Positions 17,953-25,964 of a stretch of DNA of 34,698 nt are shown piece after piece (position 1 is the first letter of the stretch; each line of letters starts with the position of its first letter). The stretch spans positions 1 to 34,698 of the forward strand of contig JACQPS010000220.1 of NCBI GenBank assembly GCA_016207445.1, in the 5' to 3' direction. Source of the stretch: Gemmatimonadota bacterium. GTDB lineage: Bacteria; Gemmatimonadota; Gemmatimonadetes; Longimicrobiales; RSA9. Below the pieces are notes generated by a model, which saw only the letters and a program-made list of their open reading frames with translations, was not told the origin of the DNA and made no database searches. Both the position numbers and the translations under genes were made by a program.

Positions 17953-17981
17953 TTGACGCTCCCCGAGGGGCGCGTTAGCGT
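17953..17981 (+). promoter_or_regulatory. Sigma-70-type promoter upstream of the zinc-ribbon gene
   Basis: TTGACG (17953-17958), a 17-nt spacer, then TAGCGT (17976-17981). The -35 box matches five of six consensus bases and the -10 has TAnnnT. The spacer contains CCCCGAGGGG, a small inverted repeat that could be an operator. It would transcribe the zinc-ribbon gene at 18088 separately from gap. Confidence 0.55.
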
Positions 17982-18087
17982 CCATCCGGTGCCCCCCGCA
18001 GCTCGCATGCGCGGGGCGGACGGCCGGGTCGGCGCGAGGAAGGGCCGGCGGCTGCGCAGGTCGCTCATCCCGAACGGGAGGAGTGCC

Positions 18088-18288
18088 ATGGCCGACTACA
18101 GAGAAACGCAGTACGGCACGTACCGCTGTCCCGTGTGCGGCCACCGGGATGGAGCAGAGGTGAGGGGGGACGAGCCGCACGCGCTGGTGGTCTGCAGCTA
18201 CTGTGAGACGCCGCTCGAGGTCTGGGCGCGTGGCCCGGATTCCGTGCGCTTTTCGGTGCAGGTCGCGGAAGGGTCGGCGGCGAGGTAA
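18088..18288 (+). CDS. Small zinc-ribbon protein
   Basis: 66 aa. Two cysteine pairs, C14/C17 (CPVCG) and C36/C39 (CSYC), form a zinc-ribbon-like site. The C-terminal half is a short beta-rich tail. No function is recognised. ATG at 18088 has GGGAGGAG 5 nt upstream, a strong ribosome site. Its own promoter (17953) and a strong terminator (18324-18355) make it a single-gene unit between gap and the hydrolase. Confidence 0.8.
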   Translation: MADYRETQYGTYRCPVCGHRDGAEVRGDEPHALVVCSYCETPLEVWARGPDSVRFSVQVAEGSAAR

Positions 18289-18323
18289 TGGGTGCGGTGG
18301 CGGAGCCCGCGGCAGGGCGCGGC

Positions 18324-18355
18324 GGCCACGGTGCGGGTCGGCACCGTGGCCGTTT
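18324..18355 (+). terminator. Intrinsic terminator after the zinc-ribbon gene
   Basis: GGCCACGGTGC (18324-18334) pairs perfectly with GCACCGTGGCC (18341-18351), followed by GTTTTG. It lies 36 nt after the zinc-ribbon stop. Because it falls inside the longest reading frame of the next gene, it argues for the later hydrolase start at 18432. Confidence 0.8.
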
Positions 18356-18431
18356 TGCATCATTGACTACAGAAGGCGACGCCGCGGCGGCCGCGCCGCC
18401 CGGCGGCACCACTTCGCCGGTCGCGGCCGCG

Positions 18432-19295
18432 ATGCGGCGGCTGCTCGCGCTCGGTGGAGTGGAGGCGAAGAGCCGCTTTGCGTATGTCGCCGGGGCCAGG
18501 CTGCACTACCTGGAAGCGGGCGCCGGCGAGCCGCTGGTGCTGCTTCAGGGTGCGAGCGGCGGCGCAGCGAACTGGTACCGCGTCCTCGGGCCGCTCGCCG
18601 CGCACTTCCGCGTCCTGGCGCTGGACCTTCCCGGCTTCGGGCTCTCGGACCCGCTCAACGTGGAGGCGCCTCTCGGCGCGGGCGGCGCCGAGGTCGTGAG
18701 CGCCTGGTTGGGCGCGGCCGCCATCGAGCGCTGCGCCCTGGTCGGCACGTCGCTGGGCGGCCTGCTCGCCCTGCGCCTCGCGCAACGCGAGCCCGGGCGG
18801 GTGCGCCGGCTCGTGCTCCTCGACGCCGTGGGCCTGGGGCGAGAGCTCCCCTTGCTGGTGCGGTGCGCCGGGCTCCCCGGCCTCGGGCGGCTGCTGCTGC
18901 GGCCGACCCGCTCTGGAACCGCCTGGCTCTTCCGCAGGCTGCTCACCAGTGATCGTTCGCGCCTCGACGCCGCGCACCAGGCGGCGCTCATCGACTACCT
19001 CTGGAGCTCGGCGCGCGCGGGCGACGCCCGGGGCATGGCGCGCGCGGTCCGGCGCTTCGCCGACCCGGGCGGGCAGCGTGAGGTGCTCACGGACGCCGAG
19101 CTGGAAGCGCTGCGCGTTCCGGTGCTCGTCGTCTGGGGCGAGCGCGACCGCTTCGTCCCCCTCGCGCACGCGCTGCGCGCCGCGGCGCGCATCCCCGGAG
19201 CGGAGCTGCGGATCCTGGCTGGCGTCGGGCACTCGCCCAACTGGGAAGCGCCGGAGGCGTTCTTGGCCGCCGCATTGGCGTTTACTCGCTCATGA
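18432..19295 (+). CDS. Alpha/beta-fold hydrolase
   Basis: 287 aa from the ATG at 18432. The oxyanion-hole region is LLQGASGGAANW, the nucleophile elbow GTSLGG has S107, the acid is D239 (GERDRF) and the base is H267 (GVGHSPNWE), a complete triad. The layout is that of small esterases and meta-cleavage-type hydrolases. The frame stays open upstream to 18288, but that part is low-complexity and contains the terminator at 18324. The stop overlaps the pgk start by 4 nt (ATGA). Substrate unknown. Confidence 0.85.
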   Translation: MRRLLALGGVEAKSRFAYVAGARLHYLEAGAGEPLVLLQGASGGAANWYRVLGPLAAHFRVLALDLPGFGLSDPLNVEAPLGAGGAEVVSAWLGAAAIERCALVGTSLGGLLALRLAQREPGRVRRLVLLDAVGLGRELPLLVRCAGLPGLGRLLLRPTRSGTAWLFRRLLTSDRSRLDAAHQAALIDYLWSSARAGDARGMARAVRRFADPGGQREVLTDAELEALRVPVLVVWGERDRFVPLAHALRAAARIPGAELRILAGVGHSPNWEAPEAFLAAALAFTRS

Positions 19296-20515
19296 ACAAA
19301 CGGACGCTGCGCGATCTTCCAGACTCCGCCCTGCGCGGCCAGCGCGTGCTCGTGCGCGTAGACTACAACGTGCCGCTCGAGGGCGGCCGGGTCACGGACG
19401 ACACCCGCATCCGCGCCACGCTGCCCACCCTGCGCTACCTGCTCGAGCGCGACGCCCGCGTCATCCTGGTCTCGCACCTGGGCCGCCCCAAGGGCAAGTG
19501 GGATGCGGCCTACTCGCTGCGCCCGGTCGCGCAGCGGCTGCGCGAGCTGGTCGAGGCGCCGGTGAGCTTCGTGGCCGACGTCGTCGGCGCGGAAGCGCAT
19601 GCCACAGCCGACAGGCTGAAGCCCGGAGAGATCTTGCTGCTGGAAAACGTGCGCTTTCTGCCGGAGGAGGAGACCAACGATGCGGCGCTGGGCGAGGCGC
19701 TCGCCGCGCTGGGCGATGTTTACGTGAACGACGCCTTCGGCGCCGCGCACCGGGCGCACGCGTCCACGGCGGGCGTGGCGGAGGTCATGCGGGAAGAGGG
19801 TCGGCCCGCGGTGGCCGGCCTGTTGCTCGAGGCGGAGCTTCGCTTCCTGGGCGGCGCGCTGCAATCCCCGGAGCGGCCGTTTCTGGCGATCCTGGGCGGC
19901 GCCAAGATCTCGGGCAAGATCGATGTGATCGAGAACCTGCTGCCGCGCGTGGACCGGCTGCTCATCGGCGGGGCCATGGCCAACACCTTCCTTCGGGCCC
20001 TCGGCCTCGAAACGGGCCTGTCGCTGGTGGAGGAGGACCGGCTCGCGGTCGCGCGCGAGCTGCTCGAGCGGGCCGGCCCGCGGCTCGTGCTCCCCGTGGA
20101 CTGCGTGGTCGCCGCCGAGGCGAAGGCCGGCGCCGCCACGCGCGTGGTCGACCGGGATGCCGTGCCCAGCGACGCGCGCATCCTCGACGTTGGCCCGAAG
20201 AGCGTGGGGATGTTTCGGGAGCTGCTGAGCGGCGCCCGCACGGTTCTGTGGAACGGCCCCGTGGGAATGTTCGAGGTGCGCGAGTTCGCAGCCGGCACCG
20301 AAGCGGTCGCGCGTGCGCTCGCCGAGGCGGCGGCAGCGGGCGCGACCACTATTGTCGGCGGAGGAGACACGGCCGCGGCGGTCGAAGCCGCCGGCGTCGC
20401 CGACCGGATGACGCACGTGTCGACCGGCGGCGGCGCCTCGCTCGAGCTCCTGGAGGGGCGCGTGCTGCCGGGCGTGGCCGCCCTGGATGACCGCGCCGGG
20501 ACGGGGGCGACATGA
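19292..20515 (+). CDS. pgk: Phosphoglycerate kinase
   Basis: 407 aa. It transfers the acyl phosphate of 1,3-bisphosphoglycerate to ADP. Characteristic motifs are RVDYNVPL near the N-terminus, SHLGRPKG, AFGAAHRAHAS, the WNGPVGMFE segment, and the C-terminal nucleotide-site GGGDTAAA and STGGGASLELLEG. The gene overlaps the hydrolase upstream and tpiA downstream by 4 nt each, which implies one polycistronic message with coupled translation. Confidence 0.98.
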   Translation: MNKRTLRDLPDSALRGQRVLVRVDYNVPLEGGRVTDDTRIRATLPTLRYLLERDARVILVSHLGRPKGKWDAAYSLRPVAQRLRELVEAPVSFVADVVGAEAHATADRLKPGEILLLENVRFLPEEETNDAALGEALAALGDVYVNDAFGAAHRAHASTAGVAEVMREEGRPAVAGLLLEAELRFLGGALQSPERPFLAILGGAKISGKIDVIENLLPRVDRLLIGGAMANTFLRALGLETGLSLVEEDRLAVARELLERAGPRLVLPVDCVVAAEAKAGAATRVVDRDAVPSDARILDVGPKSVGMFRELLSGARTVLWNGPVGMFEVREFAAGTEAVARALAEAAAAGATTIVGGGDTAAAVEAAGVADRMTHVSTGGGASLELLEGRVLPGVAALDDRAGTGAT

Positions 20516-21291
20516 CGCCGCTGCGCCGGCCGGTGATCGCCGGAAACTGGAAGATGAACAAAGGGCCGGCGGCCACCCGCGAGTTCTTCCGACAGTTCAA
20601 GCCGCGCTGCCCGGCACGGACCGACCGCACGCTCGCGTTCTTCCCGCCCGCCGTGTCGCTCATGGCCGCGGCCGAGATGGCACGCGACCGGCCGGACCTC
20701 TTGCTGGGCGTGCAGAACATCTACTGGAAGCCGGAGGGCGCCTTCACCGGCGAGCTGAGCGGCGCCATGGCGCGCGAGGCCGGCGCCCGCTTCACGCTCG
20801 TCGGCCACTCCGAGCGCCGCCACGTCTTCGGGGAATCGGACGATGACGTGCGCCGCAAGGTCGCCGCCGCCTTCGAGGCCGACCTGGTTCCGGTGCTCTG
20901 TCTCGGCGAAAAGCTGGAGGAGCGCAAGGCGGGGCAGGTGGAGGCGGTAATCCTGAGACAGCTCGATGCGGCCGTTTCGGGGCTCCCCGAAGCGCACATC
21001 GCGGGGCTGCTCATCGCGTACGAGCCCGTCTGGGCCATCGGCACGGGCGTCAATGCCACGCCCGCGGACGCTGCGGCCGCTCACGCCGTGCTCCGCCGCC
21101 GCCTCGCGGAGCACGCGGGGGAGGACGCCGCCCGGAGCATCCCCATCCTCTACGGCGGCTCGGTCAAGCCGGAGAACGCGACCGAGCTGCTGGCTGCGGC
21201 TGACGTGGACGGCCTGTTGGTCGGCGGCGCGAGCCTGGACCCTGGGGGATTTGCACGGATCGCGCTGAGCGAGGTGCGCGCATCCGGTTGA
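20512..21291 (+). CDS. tpiA: Triosephosphate isomerase
   Basis: 259 aa. It interconverts dihydroxyacetone phosphate and glyceraldehyde-3-phosphate. The active-site residues are all present: K14 (AGNWKMN), H99 (VGHSERR) and E171 (AYEPVWAIGTG), plus the phosphate-binding YGGSVKPEN and LVGGASL. It overlaps pgk by 4 nt and is followed by secG, a common order in bacteria. Confidence 0.98.
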   Translation: MTPLRRPVIAGNWKMNKGPAATREFFRQFKPRCPARTDRTLAFFPPAVSLMAAAEMARDRPDLLLGVQNIYWKPEGAFTGELSGAMAREAGARFTLVGHSERRHVFGESDDDVRRKVAAAFEADLVPVLCLGEKLEERKAGQVEAVILRQLDAAVSGLPEAHIAGLLIAYEPVWAIGTGVNATPADAAAAHAVLRRRLAEHAGEDAARSIPILYGGSVKPENATELLAAADVDGLLVGGASLDPGGFARIALSEVRASG

Positions 21292-21359
21292 CAGGATGCC
21301 GTCTTTCTACGACGTTTCTTACTTCGCGCGCGGCCCACTTTTCCGGAGAGTGTGCATTC

Positions 21360-21752
21360 GTGTTTACGTTGTTCTTGAGCCTGCTCATTCTGGATGGCTT
21401 GCTGCTCATGGTCATCGTGCTGCTCCAGTCGGGGAAGGGCGGCGGCCTAGCCGCCATGGGTGGGGGCGCCGGCACGGAGGCCTTCATCGGCGGGCGGCAG
21501 GCGGCCACGCTGCTCACCAAGGCGACCTGGGTGACGGGCGGTCTCTTCCTGGGTATCGCCCTCATGCTGGCGGTGCTGTCTTCGCGAGAGCAGCGCCCCG
21601 AGTCCATCCTGCGCGAGGAGTTCCAGCAGACGGCGCCGGCCGCGCCGCAGCCGATACTGCCGGGCGTGCAGCCCGCGGAGCCGCAGGAGGGTGGTCAGAC
21701 CGGCGAGCAGCCGTCCCCGCCGCCGACGCAGCCGGCTCCGTCCCAGCCCTGA
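21360..21752 (+). CDS. secG: Preprotein translocase subunit SecG
   Basis: 130 aa. Two membrane helices (FTLFLSLLILDGLLLMVIVLLQ and a second from WVTGGLFLGIALMLAVL) flank the conserved cytoplasmic loop QSGKGGGLAAMGGGAGTEAF. A long Pro/Gln-rich C-terminal tail follows. SecG is part of the SecYEG channel. The GTG at 21360 was chosen because GGAGAG lies about 10 nt upstream and the protein then begins with the first helix; a TTG at 21288 overlapping tpiA is in frame but adds an unlikely leader. The TGA stop is also the first bases of the inverted repeat at 21750. Confidence 0.93.
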   Translation: MFTLFLSLLILDGLLLMVIVLLQSGKGGGLAAMGGGAGTEAFIGGRQAATLLTKATWVTGGLFLGIALMLAVLSSREQRPESILREEFQQTAPAAPQPILPGVQPAEPQEGGQTGEQPSPPPTQPAPSQP

Positions 21753-21876
21753 TTCACCGCAGAGCACGCCGAGAACGCGGAGCACAAATGTCAGGGGTCA
21801 GGGGGCCGCACGCGGCCCCCTGACCCCTGACGCATCTGTGTCCTCGGCGTTCTTCAGCGGTCTCCGCGGTGAATCA
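21750..21876. repeat. 127-bp palindromic intergenic repeat with perfect 20-bp core
   Basis: The core arms are 21790-21809 and 21812-21831 (GTCAGGGGTCAGGGGGCCGC and its complement). They are flanked by imperfect arms carrying the ACCGCAGAG/ACGCGGAG theme. The left end (TGATTCACCGC) begins at the secG stop codon. The right end, read on the minus strand (TGATTCACCGC), begins at the stop codon of the small convergent gene. It would work as a two-way terminator. Related CGCGGAG elements occur at 32081 and 32485. Confidence 0.85.
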
Positions 21877-22086
21877 GGGCCGGATCACCTGCCGCCCGTT
21901 CGGGTAGCCGCGCGTGACGTCGTACTGCACCTCGTAGGGCCCAAGGTGCTGCCCGTTGGCATCGTGCGGCGTGAGAGAGCGCGGCGCGGCCGCAGCGCGG
22001 AGCGCGGCCGCATGTGCGCCCGAGTCGTGGCGCGACCGGTCGCGGGGCGTGCGGCGCCGTCGGATCATACTGCGGCGGTCCTGCAT
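21874..22086 (-). CDS. Small basic hypothetical protein
   Basis: 70 aa, Arg-rich at the N-terminus (MQDRRSMIRRRRTPRDRSRH), with a distinct C-terminus (LGPYEVQYDVTRGYPNGRQV). No family is recognised. The ATG at 22086 has AGGGGGA 6 nt upstream, which favours a real gene. It converges on secG across the palindromic repeat, and its TGA is the end of that repeat. Its 5' leader contains a hairpin followed by T5 (22105-22139). Coding status is uncertain because the composition is biased and no homology can be tested here. Confidence 0.45.
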   Translation of the reverse strand: MQDRRSMIRRRRTPRDRSRHDSGAHAAALRAAAAPRSLTPHDANGQHLGPYEVQYDVTRGYPNGRQVIRP

Positions 22087-22104
22087 GCTGCGTCCCCCTA
22101 AGAC

Positions 22105-22139
22105 AAAAAGGCGGCGCCGGCCGCAGGGGCGGGCGCCTT
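22105..22139 (-). terminator. Hairpin plus T5 in the leader of the small hypothetical gene
   Basis: On the minus strand AAGGCG (22139-22134) can pair with CGCCTT (22113-22108), with nested GGCGCC pairing, followed by TTTTTG. This looks like an intrinsic terminator placed 19 nt before the start codon at 22086. It could be an attenuator for that gene or simply a stop for antisense transcription away from the pyruvate dehydrogenase promoter. Confidence 0.4.
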
Positions 22140-22313
22140 CGCTACCTCCCGCAAACCCGGTTGCGGCAGGACGGTACGGGATGCGTGCAAGAGGCGCGCC
22201 GCGCTTGACGCTCTCCGCACGAGCCCGCATTTTTGCCCGGCTGTGGGACGCAAGTGCTTTCACGACCGGCGTGAGCACGGCCCCGGGCGGTGCCTCTTTC
22301 TCAGCAGAACGGT

Positions 22314-23384
22314 ATGATCAACGACAGCGCGGTCGCGGCGGGCGTGTCGGCGGGCGGCCTCGGGCGCGCGCAGCTCCACGAGCTCTACCACTATCTCCAG
22401 CTCACGCGTCAGGTCGAGCAGGCCCTCACCAACCTGTACCGGCAGAACAAGGTGATCGGCGGGCTCTACCGCTCGCTCGGGCAGGAGGCGACCGCGGTCG
22501 GGGCGGTTTATGCGCTGCGACGCCGCACCGACGGCACCGGCGACGTTCTCGCCCCCGCCATCCGCAACCTGGGCTCGCTGCTGCTGATGGGTGCCCCGCC
22601 CGCGGAGGTCTTGCGGCAGTACATGGCGAAAGGGAACTCGCCCACGGCCGGCCGGGAGCAGAACGTCCACATCACCGACTACCAGCGCGGCTACCTCGCC
22701 CCTATCTCGCACCTCGGCACCATGATCGAGATCCTGGCCGGCGTGGCGCTCTCGTTCAGGATGCGGGGCGAGCGCCGCGTCGCACTCGGCTTCAGCGGCG
22801 ACGGCGCCACCTCCACTGGCGCCTTCCACGAAGGCTTCAACTTCGCCGCGGTGCAGCGCGCGCCGCTCGTCGTTATCATCGAGAACAACCGCTACGCCTA
22901 CTCGACGCCGATCGAGCGCCAGACCGCGTGCGAGTCGTTCATCGAGAAGGCGGGCGGGTACGGCGTCTGGAGCGAGTGTTGCGACGGCAACGATGTCCTC
23001 GCCGTCTTCGGGATGACCCGGCGCGCGGTCGAGCGCGCGCGCGCCGGCGAGGGTGCCGCGCTGCTGGAAGTCATCACCTATCGCCGCAAAGGACATGCGG
23101 AGCACGATCCCCAGCACTACGTCCCGGCCGAGGAGCTGAAGCACTGGCAGGAGCGGGATCCCGTCGATGCCTTCGAGCGGCGGCTACTGGCCGAGGGGTG
23201 GGCCACACCCGACGAGCTGGAAACGATCCGCGCCCGTGTGGCCGAGCAGGTCGAACGCGCGCGCGACCAGGCGGAGAGTTCGCCCATGCCCGAACCCGAG
23301 GGCGCGCTCTACCCCGTCTACGGGGACGCCGAGATCGCACGGCCCTGGACCCGGCTCTCGCTGCCCGACCCGCATCTCGCGTGA
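22314..23384 (+). CDS. pdhA: Pyruvate dehydrogenase E1 component, alpha subunit
   Basis: 356 aa. It binds thiamine diphosphate and decarboxylates pyruvate (or a branched-chain keto acid) together with the beta subunit. The ThDP motif is GDG at 162-164 (FSGDGATSTGAFHEG) and, 26 residues on, NN at 191-192 (IIENNRYAYSTP). The phosphorylation-loop region TYRRKGHAEHD is present. ATG at 22314; an in-frame GTG at 22290 would add eight residues, and neither has a good ribosome site. It is the first of four linked genes. Pyruvate as the substrate is inferred from general similarity and context. Confidence 0.93.
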   Translation: MINDSAVAAGVSAGGLGRAQLHELYHYLQLTRQVEQALTNLYRQNKVIGGLYRSLGQEATAVGAVYALRRRTDGTGDVLAPAIRNLGSLLLMGAPPAEVLRQYMAKGNSPTAGREQNVHITDYQRGYLAPISHLGTMIEILAGVALSFRMRGERRVALGFSGDGATSTGAFHEGFNFAAVQRAPLVVIIENNRYAYSTPIERQTACESFIEKAGGYGVWSECCDGNDVLAVFGMTRRAVERARAGEGAALLEVITYRRKGHAEHDPQHYVPAEELKHWQERDPVDAFERRLLAEGWATPDELETIRARVAEQVERARDQAESSPMPEPEGALYPVYGDAEIARPWTRLSLPDPHLA

Positions 23385-23389
23385 GAACG

Positions 23390-24442
23390 ATGGCGACGGT
23401 GAAGGAACAGACGGTCCGCCCGCGCGAGAAGCCGGAGCACGTGCGGCACACGGAGCTCGGCAAGCCGGTCACGCTGCTCGAGGCGATTCGTGAGGCGCTC
23501 TGGGAGGAGATGGAACGCGATCCCACCGTCTTTCTGCTGGGCGAGGACATCGGCAGCTACGGCGGCGCCTTCAAGGTGACCGAAGGCTTCCTCGACTATT
23601 TCGGCGCAGACCGTGTCATGGACACGCCGATCAGCGAGGCCGGCTTCACCGGCGCGGCCGCCGGCGCGGCCCACATGGGCATGCGCCCCATCGTGGAGAT
23701 GCAGTTCATGGACTTCGTCTCCTGCGCGTACGAGCCGCTCACCAATTACGTCGCGACCTCGCGCTGGCGCGGCAGCGGGCCGGTGCCCCTGGTGGTACGC
23801 GGCCCGGTCGGCGGCGGCGTGCGAGGTGGGCCGTTCCACTCGCAGAACCCGGAGATGGCCTTCTTCCACACGCCCGGGCTCAAGATCGTGTACCCCGCGA
23901 CGGCGCACGACGCGAAGGGGCTGCTCAAGGCCGCGATTCGCGACGACGACCCCGTCCTCTACTTCGAGCACAAGAAGCTGTACCGCTTGCCGGCGCTGCG
24001 CGAGACGCTGCCGAACGAAGATTTCGTGGTGCCCTTGGGTCAGGCACGCGTGCACCGCGAGGGCAAAGACATCACCGTCGTGGCCTACGGCATGATGGTG
24101 CACGAGAGCCAGCGCGCGGCGGAGCAGCTCGAGCAGGAAGATGGCCTCCAGATCGAGATCCTGGACCTGCGCACGCTGCTCCCGCTCGACGACGATGCGA
24201 TCGTGCAGAGCGTGAGGAAGACGAACCGGCTGCTGGTGGTGCACGAGGACACGCGCACCGGCGGGATCGCGGGCGAGATCGCGCTGCGCGTGAGCGAGCG
24301 CGCCTTCGAGTGGCTGGACGCACCCATCTTGCGCGTTACCGCGATCGACACGCCCGTGCCCTACTCGCCGCCGCTGGAGGACTACTTCCTGCCGCAGGTG
24401 AGCGACATTGTGACGGCCTGCAGGTACTTGGCGAAATACTGA
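23390..24442 (+). CDS. pdhB: Pyruvate dehydrogenase E1 component, beta subunit
   Basis: 350 aa, normal length. Typical blocks are LLGEDIGSYGGAFKVTEGF, DTPISEAGFTGAAAGAAHMG, IVEMQFMDF, and the C-terminal region LLVVHEDTRTGGIAGEIA. It completes the ThDP active site with the alpha subunit encoded 5 nt upstream. The N-terminus has a basic 25-residue extension (VKEQTVRPREKPEH) before the conserved start of the fold. Confidence 0.96.
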   Translation: MATVKEQTVRPREKPEHVRHTELGKPVTLLEAIREALWEEMERDPTVFLLGEDIGSYGGAFKVTEGFLDYFGADRVMDTPISEAGFTGAAAGAAHMGMRPIVEMQFMDFVSCAYEPLTNYVATSRWRGSGPVPLVVRGPVGGGVRGGPFHSQNPEMAFFHTPGLKIVYPATAHDAKGLLKAAIRDDDPVLYFEHKKLYRLPALRETLPNEDFVVPLGQARVHREGKDITVVAYGMMVHESQRAAEQLEQEDGLQIEILDLRTLLPLDDDAIVQSVRKTNRLLVVHEDTRTGGIAGEIALRVSERAFEWLDAPILRVTAIDTPVPYSPPLEDYFLPQVSDIVTACRYLAKY

Positions 24443-24467
24443 CGGGCGCTGGCCCGGGCGCGGCAGT

Positions 24468-24491
24468 CCGAGCCCGAGCCCGAGCCCGAGC
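24468..24491 (+). repeat. Four tandem CCGAGC hexamers before the E2 start
   Basis: Four perfect copies of CCGAGC lie between the E1 beta stop and the E2 start, immediately before the GGAG ribosome site (24494). Copy-number change would alter the E1-E2 spacing without touching either frame. This is a short repeat in GC-rich DNA and may be chance. Confidence 0.75.
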
Positions 24492-24503
24492 CCGGAGCTA
24501 CCC

Positions 24504-25964
24504 ATGGCCCGCATCGACGTCCCCATGCCCCAGATGGGCGAGTCCATCGCCGAAGGCACCGTCTCGAAGTGGCTGAAGCAGGTGGGCGACGCCGTCGCCC
24601 GCGATGAGCCGCTGCTCGAGATCTCGACCGACAAGGTGGACGCGGAGATCCCCGCGCCGGCCGCGGGCACGCTGGCCGAGATCGTGGTGGGCGAGGGGAA
24701 GACGGTCGAGGTCGGCACTGTGCTCGCTTACATCGAGACCGAGAAGGGCGCGGCCGCGAAGCCGGAGGCGAAAGCGCCCGCACCCCCGACTGCGGAGGCG
24801 CCGAAGCCCGAGGCTCCGAAAGGGGAGCCGAAGGTCGCCCCGCCGCCGGCTGCTGCGGCACAGCCGCCAGCGCCGGCCAGGCCGGTCCGGGAAGCAGCTC
24901 CCGTCGAGGCGGCGCGCCCCGCTGCGCGCCCGGCCGTCGTGGCGGCGCGCGCGGAGCCGGAGCCTCGAGGAGACGGCCGCACGGAAACCGCGGAGGAACG
25001 GCTGCGCCGCCGCTCGACGCCGCTGGTGCGCCGGATCGCCGCCGAGCACGGCGTCGACCTGACCGAGATCGAGGGCACCGGCTACGCGGGGCGTGTGACC
25101 AAGCAGGACATCCTGTCCTACCTGGAGCAGCGCGCGCGTGCGCCCGTCGTGCCGGCCCGCGCCGCGGCGCCCGCCGCCGCGCCCGTCGAGGGCGTGATCC
25201 TGGCGGATCACTTCTGGGAGATCTTCCACGGACAGGTTCGCCACCCGGAGTTCCCGGCGCGGCCGGCCGATCGGCTCGAGCCCATGGACCGCATCCGCCG
25301 GCTGACGGCGGACCACATGGTGCGCGCGAAGCGCGTGGCGCCGCACGTCCATTCCTTCATCGAGGTGGACTTCACGCAGATCGACCGCATTCGCCAGAAG
25401 AACCGCTCGAAGTGGGAGCAGCAGGGCGTGAAGGTGAGCTACACCGCCTTCGTAGCCTGGGCCGCCGCGCAGACGCTGCTCGAGTTCCCGCGCGTGAACG
25501 CGACCATCTCGGGCGAGAGTGTTCTCTTCCGCGGCGAGATCAACGTGGGCATCGCCGTGGACCTCGACCCCGGACTCATCGTGCCGGTCGTGCGCAACGC
25601 GGACGAGCTGAACGTGGTCGGGATTGCCAAACGCATCAACGACCTGGCGCAGCGCGCGCGCGAACGCAAGCTCAAGCCGGAAGAGATCCAGGGGGCGACG
25701 TTCTCCATCACGAACCCCGGCGTGCTCGGTACCCTCGTCGGCATGCCCATTATTCCGGAGGGCACGGCTGCCATTCTGGGCACGGGCGCCATCGAGAAGA
25801 AGCCGGTCGTGATGGAGCTGGACGGGACCGATGTCATCGCCATCCGCAAGCGGGCCCTCTTCTCGCTCGGCTACGACCATCGGCTGGTCGACGGCGCCGA
25901 CGCGGCCCGCTTTCTCGCGCGCCTCAAGCACGTGCTGGAGGGCTTCCCCGAGGATGGCATCTAG
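24504..25964 (+). CDS. pdhC: Dihydrolipoamide acyltransferase (E2) of the pyruvate dehydrogenase complex
   Basis: 486 aa. A single lipoyl domain has the lipoylated K44 in EISTDKVDAEI. An Ala/Pro-rich flexible hinge runs from about 85 to 165, the peripheral-subunit-binding domain is near 168-208 (STPLVRRIAAEHGVDLTEIE ... GRVTKQDI), and the catalytic acyltransferase domain has H459 and D463 in YDHRLVDG. It takes the acyl group from E1 to CoA. The E3 subunit is not in the window. lipB, which supplies octanoyl groups for lipoylation, overlaps its 3' end. Confidence 0.96.
   Translation: MARIDVPMPQMGESIAEGTVSKWLKQVGDAVARDEPLLEISTDKVDAEIPAPAAGTLAEIVVGEGKTVEVGTVLAYIETEKGAAAKPEAKAPAPPTAEAPKPEAPKGEPKVAPPPAAAAQPPAPARPVREAAPVEAARPAARPAVVAARAEPEPRGDGRTETAEERLRRRSTPLVRRIAAEHGVDLTEIEGTGYAGRVTKQDILSYLEQRARAPVVPARAAAPAAAPVEGVILADHFWEIFHGQVRHPEFPARPADRLEPMDRIRRLTADHMVRAKRVAPHVHSFIEVDFTQIDRIRQKNRSKWEQQGVKVSYTAFVAWAAAQTLLEFPRVNATISGESVLFRGEINVGIAVDLDPGLIVPVVRNADELNVVGIAKRINDLAQRARERKLKPEEIQGATFSITNPGVLGTLVGMPIIPEGTAAILGTGAIEKKPVVMELDGTDVIAIRKRALFSLGYDHRLVDGADAARFLARLKHVLEGFPEDGI

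Noticed and set aside
18288-18431. N-terminal 48-codon extension of the hydrolase from an ATG overlapping the zinc-ribbon stop
   Set aside because: It would run through a perfect 11-bp terminator hairpin and encodes low-complexity Gly/Ala/Arg sequence.
21753-22100. A tRNA gene after secG, as in many genomes
   Set aside because: No cloverleaf or T-arm signature; the space is taken by the palindromic repeat and a small minus-strand frame.
21956-24442. Very long plus-strand open frame fusing an Arg-rich region to E1 beta
   Set aside because: Only the part from 23390 has protein-like character. Upstream it is an out-of-phase reading of the E1 alpha gene, kept open by high GC.
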